Positions 1 through 5,641 of a stretch of DNA of 5,660 nt are shown here, one piece after another. Position numbers and translations under genes: made by a program. Under the pieces are notes generated by a model. The model saw only the letters and a list, made by a program, of their open reading frames with translations, was not told the DNA's origin and made no database searches. The stretch comes from Candidatus Equihabitans merdae (GTDB lineage Bacteria; Bacillota; Clostridia; Lachnospirales; Lachnospiraceae). The stretch lies in contig JAGHUB010000169.1 in NCBI GenBank assembly GCA_018065025.1, positions 1-5,660 of the forward strand. Reading direction: 5' to 3'. Positions within the stretch are counted from its first letter, which is position 1, and the number at the start of each line of letters is the position of its first letter.

Positions 1-45
1 GTGTCATTAGCGGCTTTGCAAGATAATGTTATGAAACAGGAGTAG
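1..45 (+). CDS. Possible 3' end of an upstream gene (partial)
   Basis: The frame starting at base 1 is open for 14 codons and stops at TAG 43-45, giving a C-terminal tail VSLAALQDNVMKQE. The next gene's Shine-Dalgarno AGGAG (38-42) lies inside these last codons, and only four bases separate the stop from its GTG start. Such tight packing is typical of translationally coupled operon genes. A stretch this short could be open by chance, and no family can be recognised from 14 residues. Confidence 0.4.
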   Translation: MSLAALQDNVMKQE

Positions 46-49
46 TGAA

Positions 50-949
50 GTGGTTCATTATCATCTTCCTGGATTGTTTGAATTTTATGAATTGTATAAG
101 GCTTTTCTTCCCTTGTATCGGGACTACCGGGACTATTTCTATGAATGGTGCAATATAGGGTCTGTTTATGGCGCACCGGCGGATTGTCTTTGGGGTGGCG
201 GCCGGGTAGGCTATGGTGACAACGATCCTGAGGAAGTGCTGGAACTTGTCAAGGAATACGGCATCTCAGCTAGATTGACCTTCAGCAATTCCTTGTTAAG
301 AGTGGAACATCTGTCAGACAGAAAATGCAATCGCCTGTGTCAGATGTTAGTTGAGAGCAGTGGGAATGGCTGCCCGGAAAATGGCGTCATCGTCCACTCT
401 GAGCTGCTTGTCGAATACTTACAGGAGCATTTTCCTTCCTTATATCTGGTGTCATCCACAACCAAGGTACTGACTGAATTTGCTGATTTCAAAGCGGAGC
501 TTGCTCGCCCTGAATTTCGCTATGTGGTGCCGGATTTTCGCATAAATCCTCGCTTGGAAGAGCTTGAGGGCTTATCTCCGGAAGAGAAAAACAAGGTAGA
601 ATTCCTATGTAATGAATGCTGTTGGTTTGGATGCCGTGACCGCAAGGCTTGTTATGAAAATGTGAGCCGCAAGGTTTTGGATGAGGATTGTCCCGATCAT
701 GTATGTCATGCCCCTAATTCATCGGAGGGCTATGTCTTCTCCAAAGCTATGAAAAATCCGGGATTCATAGGTATAGAGGACATTCGAAAAAAATATGAGC
801 CTGACGGATTCTCTCATTTTAAGATTGAGGGTAGAAGCCTGGGCAGTGCTTTGATACTAGAATTTTTGTTATATTACATGACAAAACCGGAACACCAGCT
901 GGAGGTTCGAGAGGCTATCTACCTGGACAATACACTGGACCTGTTTTAA
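50..949 (+). CDS. U32-peptidase-like TIM-barrel protein with Cys cluster
   Basis: This is a 299-aa soluble protein. Features reminiscent of the peptidase U32 / YhbU-UbiU-RlhA superfamily are a segment near residues 113-137 (VIVHSELL, then a conserved-looking SST), a VVPDFRINPR strand-and-turn around 159-168, and a FKIEGRSLGSA motif at 257-267 that resembles the family's KIEGR signature. Between them lies a cysteine-rich stretch with Cys190, 191, 195, 201, 214 and 219, suited to an Fe-S cluster as in UbiU, UbiV and RlhA. At about 300 aa it has only the barrel and lacks the C-terminal domains of longer U32 proteins. No signal peptide or membrane segment is seen. The GTG start is chosen because AGGAG at 38-42 sits seven bases upstream; the gene is probably coupled to the reading frame ending at 45. 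The substrate is unknown, and protease activity should not be assumed since characterised members do hydroxylation or other RNA or quinone chemistry. Confidence 0.72.
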   Translation: MVHYHLPGLFEFYELYKAFLPLYRDYRDYFYEWCNIGSVYGAPADCLWGGGRVGYGDNDPEEVLELVKEYGISARLTFSNSLLRVEHLSDRKCNRLCQMLVESSGNGCPENGVIVHSELLVEYLQEHFPSLYLVSSTTKVLTEFADFKAELARPEFRYVVPDFRINPRLEELEGLSPEEKNKVEFLCNECCWFGCRDRKACYENVSRKVLDEDCPDHVCHAPNSSEGYVFSKAMKNPGFIGIEDIRKKYEPDGFSHFKIEGRSLGSALILEFLLYYMTKPEHQLEVREAIYLDNTLDLF

Positions 950-967
950 TCAGAGGGGAGAAAATTA

Positions 968-996
968 TTTAAAGAATTTTATCCGTATGGTAAAAT
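968..996 (+). promoter_or_regulatory. Probable sigma-A promoter for the nitroreductase gene
   Basis: A -35-like TTTAAA (968-973, four of six consensus bases) is followed after 17 bases by TAAAAT (991-996, five of six). Transcription would start near 1003, about 70 bases before the nitroreductase start. The -35 lies within an AT-rich inverted repeat, AAAATT (961-966) and AATTTT (975-980). No better promoter is visible in this gap. The call rests on sequence match only. Confidence 0.45.
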
Positions 997-1012
997 ATTG
1001 AAGGTTATGTGG

Positions 1013-1051
1013 AGGTGTTTCTTACCTGAAATAATAGCAACACCTTGTTTT
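1013..1051 (+). promoter_or_regulatory. Terminator-like hairpin in the nitroreductase leader
   Basis: AGGTGTT (1013-1019) is perfectly complementary to AACACCT (1039-1045), leaving a 19-base loop, and is followed by TGTTTTT (1045-1051). The arrangement resembles a weak intrinsic terminator or attenuator between the putative promoter (968-996) and the coding start. The long loop makes the stem marginal, and no competing antiterminator stem or known riboswitch motif was recognised. It could alternatively be the transcript end of the preceding gene. Confidence 0.3.
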
Positions 1052-1058
1052 TCACAAT

Positions 1059-1063
1059 GGAGG
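1059..1063 (+). promoter_or_regulatory. Ribosome-binding site that sets the nitroreductase start
   Basis: GGAGG lies eight bases before ATG 1072. Upstream in-frame starts at TTG 1045 and ATG 1057 have no such site at the right distance, and the family's N-terminal strand and RRS/RRE motif follow directly after ATG 1072. Confidence 0.8.
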
Positions 1064-1071
1064 ATTCTTAT

Positions 1072-1623
1072 ATGAGTTTTATGGATCTTGTTAACAGAAG
1101 AGAAAGCTGCAGAGCTTTTAGTGATAAGCCCGTTGAAAGAGAGAAGCTTATCCAGATCGCTGAAGCCGGTCGTCTGACACCCAGCGGCTGCAATGCTCAG
1201 CCCTGGAAGTTCATCGTCTGTGATGAACCGGAAGCCAAAGCTGCTGTCTGTGACGGCGTTGTTGTTGATGGCGGCAAGACAGGCGCTCCCTGGAGAGAAT
1301 CTGTTCCGGCTTTCATCGTTATGGTAGAGCTGCCGGCTCCTGTTAAACCGGTTATCGCTGAATATTATGGTGATACACAGCGTTTCGCTCAGGGCGATAT
1401 CGGCATGGCTGCTCTTAATATGTGTTATGAAGCTATGGATCTGGGTCTTGGTACCTGCATCATCGGTATGAGTGATCAGAAGAAGATGGAAGAGGGTCTT
1501 GGTATTCCGGAAGGTTATGAATGCCGCGGCGTTATCGCCATCGGTTATCCGGCTGAAGTAAAAGAGCCCCGTGCTAAAGTACGTAAAGCCTTCGATGAAG
1601 CTGTCAGCTTCAACAAGTTCTAA
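1072..1623 (+). CDS. Nitroreductase-family FMN-dependent oxidoreductase
   Basis: A 183-aa member of the nitroreductase superfamily: cytoplasmic, usually homodimeric, FMN-binding enzymes that use NAD(P)H to reduce nitro compounds, quinones, enones or other acceptors. The N-terminal RRESCRAF (residues 9-16) is the family's phosphate-binding arginine motif. TPSGCNAQPW (36-45) is the FMN and dimer-contact segment. QGDIGMAALNM (107-117) is the helix after it, and GLGTCIIG (125-132) plus IAIGYP (155-160) complete the typical C-terminal half. At 183 aa it is among the shorter members. No extra ferredoxin domain or transit signal is seen. It is followed 32 bases later by the aspartokinase, with no terminator visible between, so the two may share a transcript, although no metabolic link is apparent. 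The physiological substrate cannot be read from sequence. Confidence 0.93.
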   Translation: MSFMDLVNRRESCRAFSDKPVEREKLIQIAEAGRLTPSGCNAQPWKFIVCDEPEAKAAVCDGVVVDGGKTGAPWRESVPAFIVMVELPAPVKPVIAEYYGDTQRFAQGDIGMAALNMCYEAMDLGLGTCIIGMSDQKKMEEGLGIPEGYECRGVIAIGYPAEVKEPRAKVRKAFDEAVSFNKF

Positions 1624-1655
1624 AGAACTAATAACTAATAAACTCAGGAGAACTC

Positions 1656-2969
1656 ATGGATACTATTGTCACTAAGTTTGGCGGTTCATCATTGGCCGAT
1701 GCCAATCAGTTTAAAAAGGTTAAGGACATCGTCCTGGCCGATCCCAACCGTCGCTTCGTTGTTGCTTCAGCTCCCGGAAAACGTTTCCCGGAGGATATTA
1801 AGGTTACCGATCTTCTTTTAAAATGTTACAGTCTGGCCAGTCGGGGGGATGATTTTGACCAACCCCTCCAGGCTATTCGTAAGCGTTTCACAGAAATCGT
1901 AGAAGCTTTGGGTATTGAATTTGACGTGGACAGAGAGATTTCTATTCTGCGTGTTCATCTGTCATGTGAGCCCAGCGAAGCTTATGTGGCAAGCCGGGGT
2001 GAATATCTGAATTCCCGCATCCTGGCTAAGTATCTTGGGTTTACATTCGTAGACCCGGCATGGTGTATCTCCTTCAACGAAGACGGCACTCTCAACCTGA
2101 AGATGACTATGCGCACCATGAAGGCTGCCCTGTATCCTGTTGAGAAGGCTGTTATTGCCGGCTTCTACGGCGCAGATACAGAGGATGTGATCCATACATT
2201 TTCCAGAGGCGGCTCTGACGTCACCGGAAGTCTGGTAGCTCTGGCCGTAGATGCTAAACTCTATGAAAACTGGACAGATGTGTCAGGTCTTCTGGCAGCG
2301 GATCCCCGCATCGTTGAGAATCCCAGAAGTGTCCGATATATCAGCACAAGAGAGCTGCGCACACTGTCTTACATGGGTGCTTCCGTCCTTCATACAGATG
2401 CCGTTCTGCCGGCATCCGGTGCGGACATCCCCATCAATATTCGCAATACCAACAAGCCGGAAGATCCCGGCACCATGATCGTCCGTAAGCTTCCTAAAGA
2501 AGTTAAGCGCCACGCCATTACCGGTATGGCAGGTCGGACAGGCATGTCCGTCATCCAGATCGAGAAGGTTATGGTCAGTGACGGCGCCGGTTTCAGTGCC
2601 ATCATGCTGGATCTTCTCAAGCGCCGTAACATTCCTTTCGAGCAGTGCCTCACCGGCATCGACACCGTCACCTTGGTTATCAAGAGCAGCGTGCTGGAAA
2701 GCTGTAAGGAAGAATTGCTGGCCGAAATCAACGAAGTCCTGGCACCGGATTTCATCGGTATCAAGGAAAATCTCTCCATGATTGCCGTCGTTGGCGAAAA
2801 GGGCACTGAAGCCTCTGATGCCAACATCCGTGTTCTTCAGGCATTGGCCAATGCCGATATCGAGATCTCAACCATTAACCAGGGCGCCGGTAAGCTGAAT
2901 CTGCTGATCGGTGTACCTGAGGCGGCTTATGAGAAAGCCATCAAGGCTATCTACGAGACGGTGGGATAA
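1656..2969 (+). CDS. yclM: Aspartate kinase (monofunctional, two ACT domains)
   Basis: Aspartokinase phosphorylates L-aspartate with ATP to give 4-phospho-L-aspartate, the first step towards lysine, threonine, methionine and diaminopimelate for cell wall. The amino-acid-kinase domain shows KFGGSS (residues 7-12), ASAPGKR (37-43), the substrate-binding SRGE (113-116), FSRGGSD (182-188), the ENWTDVSG nucleotide-binding loop (204-211) and DPR (216-218). Two ACT regulatory domains follow, roughly 286-355 and 373-437, so feedback control by lysine and/or threonine is expected. At 437 aa, with the SAPGKR and KVTDLL segments, it resembles Bacillus YclM/ThrD (aspartokinase III) more than the two-subunit alpha/beta enzymes. 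No homoserine dehydrogenase is fused. AGGAG at 1646-1650 supports the ATG. The effector cannot be deduced, and other databases may call this gene lysC. Confidence 0.96.
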   Translation: MDTIVTKFGGSSLADANQFKKVKDIVLADPNRRFVVASAPGKRFPEDIKVTDLLLKCYSLASRGDDFDQPLQAIRKRFTEIVEALGIEFDVDREISILRVHLSCEPSEAYVASRGEYLNSRILAKYLGFTFVDPAWCISFNEDGTLNLKMTMRTMKAALYPVEKAVIAGFYGADTEDVIHTFSRGGSDVTGSLVALAVDAKLYENWTDVSGLLAADPRIVENPRSVRYISTRELRTLSYMGASVLHTDAVLPASGADIPINIRNTNKPEDPGTMIVRKLPKEVKRHAITGMAGRTGMSVIQIEKVMVSDGAGFSAIMLDLLKRRNIPFEQCLTGIDTVTLVIKSSVLESCKEELLAEINEVLAPDFIGIKENLSMIAVVGEKGTEASDANIRVLQALANADIEISTINQGAGKLNLLIGVPEAAYEKAIKAIYETVG

Positions 2970-3023
2970 GACTGTATAAGACTATTTGTCTTTGGATATA
3001 GAAATCAGAAAATCTTTGTTTTT

Positions 3024-3030
3024 GTGAGGT
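3024..3030 (+). promoter_or_regulatory. Ribosome-binding site that sets the TIR gene start
   Basis: GTGAGGT contains GAGGT (3026-3030), five bases before ATG 3036. The longest open frame would start with the GTG at 3024 itself, but nothing before that GTG resembles a Shine-Dalgarno site, so ATG 3036 is the better start. An out-of-frame ATG at 3031-3033 gives only a two-codon frame whose TGA (3037-3039) overlaps the true start. Confidence 0.65.
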
Positions 3031-3035
3031 ATGCT

Positions 3036-4499
3036 ATGAGCACGACTATGAATGACGAGAACACTATGCCGGTTGCTTACAAGGGAAATGAGCCAAGTAT
3101 TTTTATCAGCTATTCCCATCGCGATTCCGGTCGCATCTTCCCCATTCTTCGGAAAATGATGGGAGATGGTTTCCGTATCTGGTTTGACGAGGGTATCGAT
3201 CCCGGAACAGAGTGGGATCAGAATATCGCTACCCATGTCAAAACATGTAGTTATTTCATCGCCTTTATCAGCGCCAACTATATCGCATCCGATAATTGCC
3301 GCGATGAGCTGAGTTATGCTCGTGACCTGCAGAAGGATCGTCTCTTGATTTATCTTGAGCCCACAGATCTGCCGGATGGTCTTATGATGCGTCTTAATCG
3401 TACTCAGGCCATTCATTGGTATAACTACAATAACGCTCTTGATCGTGCTTATATTAAGCTCTACGACACCGCCGGTATCGACAGATGTCGTGAGATTAAG
3501 CCGGAACCGGTGGTTGAACCTGAACCCGCGCCGGTTGTGGTTGCCCCCGCTGCTCCGGCAGCAAAAGCGGTGGATACTCCCGCTCCTGTGGTGAAAGAAG
3601 AAACACCTGCTGTGGAAAATGTTTCAACACCTGTGTCTGAAAAAACAGCCAGTGCACCTGCTCCCAAATGGGCAGCCAAAGCATCTGCAGAGAAAAAGGC
3701 AAAACCGGTCAAGCAGAAGAAGGTTAAAGAAGCTTCCGGCAACGGTAAAAAGAAGTCCAAGAAGGGTTTGATCGCTATTCCCATCGTGATCATCCTGGCC
3801 GTTGTACTTTTTATCGGTATGGGAGGCAAGAGCAGCAAATCCGGTTCTACTTCTACAGAAGATAGATTCCAGCAGATGACAAACTCAGCCACCTGGACTG
3901 AAATAAATCAGAAGGCCGAACCGGTTGAACAGGCTAATCCTGTAGTTGGCGTTTGGACAGATAGAGACCCGTATCATTTGGGGACATGCGTTGTGATGAA
4001 TGCCGATGGTACAGGAACCTACTATACAAGCAGCGATGATCAGGCTGAAGATTTCAACTGGGAGGCTGCCGATACAACACTGGTCATCACTCGTAACGGT
4101 AATGAGGATTATTATGCTTATGAAGGCGGTGATGAGTTAGAGATCTTTAATCGCACCTTTGTCCGCTCAACTATGACAGTTGATGAAGCAGTTGAACTCT
4201 GGCAGAACCACGATGTTTTGTACAAAGCTTTCAACTATGCCTCTTATGAATATGGTTATAGTCGTGACGAGGTCATTGATCATCTGCTGAGCTATGACTT
4301 TACTGAGGAAGAGGCTGCCTATGGCATCGATTACTGGAATGTAGATTGGAATGCTCAGGCAGTCCGTGGAGCAGATTATTACTGCGCAAATTACAAGGAC
4401 CATTCCAGAGAAAAGGTTATTGAGTACCTCAGAAATAAAGGCTATTCTCTGGAACAGGCTACCTATGGTGCCGACAATTGCCAGAAGGTAAAAAAGTAA
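3036..4499 (+). CDS. TIR domain membrane protein with lipocalin-like and Ltp domains
   Basis: A 487-aa protein (numbered from ATG 3036). Residues about 20-150 form a bacterial TIR domain. They include SIFISYSHRDS (21-31), the BB-loop-like WFDEGIDPGTEW (49-60), and NCRDEL (87-92), whose Glu91 sits where TIR NADases carry their catalytic glutamate. Residues 155-215 are a Pro/Ala/Val/Glu-rich linker and 219-243 are strongly lysine-rich. A hydrophobic helix (244-264) is the only membrane segment; the positive-inside rule places TIR in the cytoplasm and the rest outside. Residues about 303-377 (GVW, NADGTGTYY, final FVRS) resemble small lipocalin-like beta domains. Residues 392-433 and 436-482 are two helical repeats like the Ltp family (S/R-x-x-hh-x-x-L, then EEAAYGIDYWNVDWN and EQATYGADN). 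Cys450 and Cys482 could form an external disulfide. The gene lies 66 bases after the aspartokinase and 17 bases before a small gene. Function is inferred: an envelope sensor with a TIR output. Confidence 0.88.
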   Translation: MSTTMNDENTMPVAYKGNEPSIFISYSHRDSGRIFPILRKMMGDGFRIWFDEGIDPGTEWDQNIATHVKTCSYFIAFISANYIASDNCRDELSYARDLQKDRLLIYLEPTDLPDGLMMRLNRTQAIHWYNYNNALDRAYIKLYDTAGIDRCREIKPEPVVEPEPAPVVVAPAAPAAKAVDTPAPVVKEETPAVENVSTPVSEKTASAPAPKWAAKASAEKKAKPVKQKKVKEASGNGKKKSKKGLIAIPIVIILAVVLFIGMGGKSSKSGSTSTEDRFQQMTNSATWTEINQKAEPVEQANPVVGVWTDRDPYHLGTCVVMNADGTGTYYTSSDDQAEDFNWEAADTTLVITRNGNEDYYAYEGGDELEIFNRTFVRSTMTVDEAVELWQNHDVLYKAFNYASYEYGYSRDEVIDHLLSYDFTEEEAAYGIDYWNVDWNAQAVRGADYYCANYKDHSREKVIEYLRNKGYSLEQATYGADNCQKVKK

Positions 4500-4516
4500 G
4501 TGACAGGAGTTTGACC

Positions 4517-4687
4517 ATGAGTTTCATTGATAAATTGAAAAAACTTCTCAAAGACGCCGGCGTAGGACGTGGCATCGCCGAAGGCGCCGGACGTGCATCC
4601 AAGGCCCTTGCCAATGAGCAGGATGCCAAGTCAGAGACTCATGTGTTGGAAGAGCCTGAAACGAAGTCGGAAGAATCTGAACATTGA
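4517..4687 (+). CDS. Small 56-aa protein with amphipathic N-terminal helix
   Basis: The protein is not recognised as a known family. ATG 4517 is chosen because AGGAG (4505-4509) lies seven bases upstream; a TTG at 4478 in the same frame would overlap the TIR gene and has no site. Residues 1-14 (MSFIDKLKKLLKDA) place Phe3, Ile4, Leu7, Leu10, Leu11 and Ala14 on one helical face, with lysines and aspartates on the other, so the segment could lie on a membrane surface or bind a partner. Residues 15-32 are Gly/Ala-rich (VGRGIAEGAGRASKALA), and the tail (33-56) is acidic, Glu/Ser/Thr-rich and probably disordered. No transmembrane helix or signal peptide is present. It begins 17 bases after the TIR stop and is followed at once by a terminator, so it is probably the last gene of the TIR transcript and may work with that protein. 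Coding status is supported mainly by the ribosome-binding site and position. Confidence 0.68.
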   Translation: MSFIDKLKKLLKDAGVGRGIAEGAGRASKALANEQDAKSETHVLEEPETKSEESEH

Positions 4688-4692
4688 TTATT

Positions 4693-4724
4693 AAATTGCC
4701 ATATCTTTTTGGTATGGCAGTTTT
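4693..4724 (+). terminator. Intrinsic terminator after the small gene
   Basis: Bases 4693-4705 pair with 4711-4723 over 13 positions (two T-G wobbles), with a TTTTT loop at 4706-4710 and a TTTT run at 4721-4724. The core is TGCCATATC against GGTATGGCA. The A-rich left foot (AAA, 4693-4695) pairs with the T run, so it could also work on the opposite strand. It begins six bases after the small gene's stop and separates the aspartokinase/TIR/small-gene group from the TSUP gene. The T tract is short, so some read-through is possible. Confidence 0.82.
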
Positions 4725-4754
4725 GGGTGAAAAAGGGTCTCAAACTTTCAAAGA

Positions 4755-4759
4755 AAGGA
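4755..4759 (+). promoter_or_regulatory. Ribosome-binding site that sets the TSUP gene start
   Basis: AAGGA inside AAAGGAA (4754-4760) lies six bases before ATG 4766. An upstream in-frame TTG at 4709 falls inside the terminator hairpin and would add a charged, non-family N-terminal tail, so it is rejected as a start. No clear promoter is visible in 4725-4754. Confidence 0.75.
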
Positions 4760-4765
4760 ATAACG

Positions 4766-5491
4766 ATGATCACTTACCTTCTTATTATCCTCGGCGCATT
4801 TATCGGCGGTTTCGCCCAGAGTGTGGCAGGTTTCGGCTCAGCTGTCTTTATGATGCTGATCATGCCCATCGCCATGAATATGATCGAAGCGGTAGCTATC
4901 ACCCAGGTGGTGTGCCTGTCAGCCTGCACATTTCTCTTTATCCGCTGGTGGAGACACTGCAACTGGAAGAAAGTACTGATTCCGGTAGCCATCTATTTCC
5001 CGGTATTCTTTCTGGTGATCTATTTGACCAAGGATTTGGATACCGACTTCTTCAAGCCCTGGATGGGTCTCTTCTTCGTCTTGCTGGCCATTTACTCCCT
5101 CTTCGTAGAAGGTAAATTCGCCATCAAAGCCAACTGGCTTGGGACATTGATTCTGTCTGTCGCTGCAGGTGCTCTGTCAGCTCTTTTCACCATCGCCGGT
5201 CCCCCCATCGTCCTGTATTTCCTGGCTGCAACCAGCACCAAAGAAGAGTATTTGGGATCATCCCAGGCATACTTCCTCTTGATCAATTTCTACAGTATCG
5301 GCGTTCGCATCTATGCCCATCAGATGAATCTTGGTATGATTCCCTTCATTCTGGTAGGGGCTGTTGCCCTCTATATCGGCACCTATTTTGGCGGCAAAGT
5401 GGTCAATCGCATTGATGTCAAGACCATGAAGCGCATCGCTTATATTCTCGTAGGTATTTCAGGTGCTTCCACTTTCATCACCAGTCTTTGA
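4766..5491 (+). CDS. TauE/SafE (TSUP) family membrane transporter
   Basis: A 241-aa very hydrophobic protein of the TSUP (sulfite exporter TauE/SafE, DUF81) family, which moves sulfite, sulfoacetate, thiosulfate or other small organosulfur or organic anions across the cytoplasmic membrane. It shows the family's internal duplication. The first half opens with LGAFIGGFAQSVAGFGSAVF (residues 9-28) and the second with SVAAGALSALFTIAGPPIVL (131-150), where the GPP and glycine-rich turns are characteristic. About eight membrane helices can be drawn, roughly 2-18, 22-40, 43-60, 68-87, 97-114, 124-153, 163-210 (two helices) and 222-239. The length is slightly short for the family (about 250-270), but both halves are present. 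It follows a terminator by about 40 bases and has no evident sulfur-metabolism partner in the window, so the substrate is unknown. Confidence 0.93.
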   Translation: MITYLLIILGAFIGGFAQSVAGFGSAVFMMLIMPIAMNMIEAVAITQVVCLSACTFLFIRWWRHCNWKKVLIPVAIYFPVFFLVIYLTKDLDTDFFKPWMGLFFVLLAIYSLFVEGKFAIKANWLGTLILSVAAGALSALFTIAGPPIVLYFLAATSTKEEYLGSSQAYFLLINFYSIGVRIYAHQMNLGMIPFILVGAVALYIGTYFGGKVVNRIDVKTMKRIAYILVGISGASTFITSL

Positions 5492-5546
5492 TGAAAAGAA
5501 ATGCAAATTATTGATGAAAAACTATCACGAACATTTAGGTTTTGAG

Positions 5547-5559
5547 TGAATTAAATTCA
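5547..5559. repeat. Short palindrome upstream of the 3'-edge promoter
   Basis: TGAAT (5547-5551) and ATTCA (5555-5559) form an inverted repeat around TAA. It ends 11 bases before the TTGACA at 5570. Its right part, TAAATTCAA (5552-5560), recurs exactly at 5593-5601 over the -10 region, 41 bases away. It could be an operator or an AT-rich UP-type element; chance is possible in such AT-rich DNA. Confidence 0.3.
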
Positions 5560-5569
5560 AAATAAAGAG

Positions 5570-5598
5570 TTGACAACCCTTCTCAATTATTGTAAATT
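5570..5598 (+). promoter_or_regulatory. Sigma-A promoter for a gene beyond the window
   Basis: A perfect TTGACA -35 (5570-5575) is followed after 17 bases by TAAATT (5593-5598, four of six consensus bases), directly preceded by TG. Transcription would start near 5605 and run off the window's end. The 169 bases after the TSUP stop hold no other gene and no clear terminator; they contain this promoter, the palindrome at 5547-5559 and the hairpin at 5628-5641. TTGATGAAAA also occurs twice (5488-5497 and 5511-5520). Confidence 0.72.
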
Positions 5599-5627
5599 CA
5601 ATCCATATTTTTTTAAAAATATTCGGA

Positions 5628-5641
5628 AGACAAAGGCGTCT
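5628..5641 (+). promoter_or_regulatory. Leader hairpin with ANTAR-type hexaloop (partial leader)
   Basis: AGAC (5628-5631) pairs with GTCT (5638-5641) around the six-base loop AAAGGC, about 23 bases into the predicted transcript. RNA targets of ANTAR antiterminator proteins are paired hairpins with six-base loops carrying A at position 1 and G at position 4; this loop fits both positions. Only the first hairpin is inside the window, and its stem has just four pairs, so the call is tentative. No other riboswitch class was recognised in 5605-5660. Confidence 0.3.

Noticed and set aside
1007..1075. 22-codon leader frame before the nitroreductase as a separate gene
   Set aside because: The only purine-rich stretch (GAAGG, 1000-1004) is two bases from the ATG, too close for initiation, and the peptide has no recognisable feature; kept only as part of a leader observation.
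2390..2827. Minus-strand open frame of 145 codons inside the aspartokinase
   Set aside because: It lies wholly opposite a clear, conserved enzyme gene, and its translation is serine/threonine/methionine-rich without motifs.
2978..2992. Hairpin AAGAC/GTCTT after the aspartokinase as a terminator
   Set aside because: It has only five pairs, of which two are G-C, and no T run follows.
3461..3892. Long minus-strand open frame opposite the linker and membrane part of the TIR gene
   Set aside because: It mirrors the Pro/Ala/Lys-rich biased composition of the real gene, yields low-complexity sequence and has no family resemblance.
4684..5115. Plus-strand frame overlapping the terminator and the first half of the TSUP gene
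   Set aside because: It reads through the terminator hairpin, has no proper start, and its product is arginine/histidine-rich and unlike any family; the TSUP frame explains the region.
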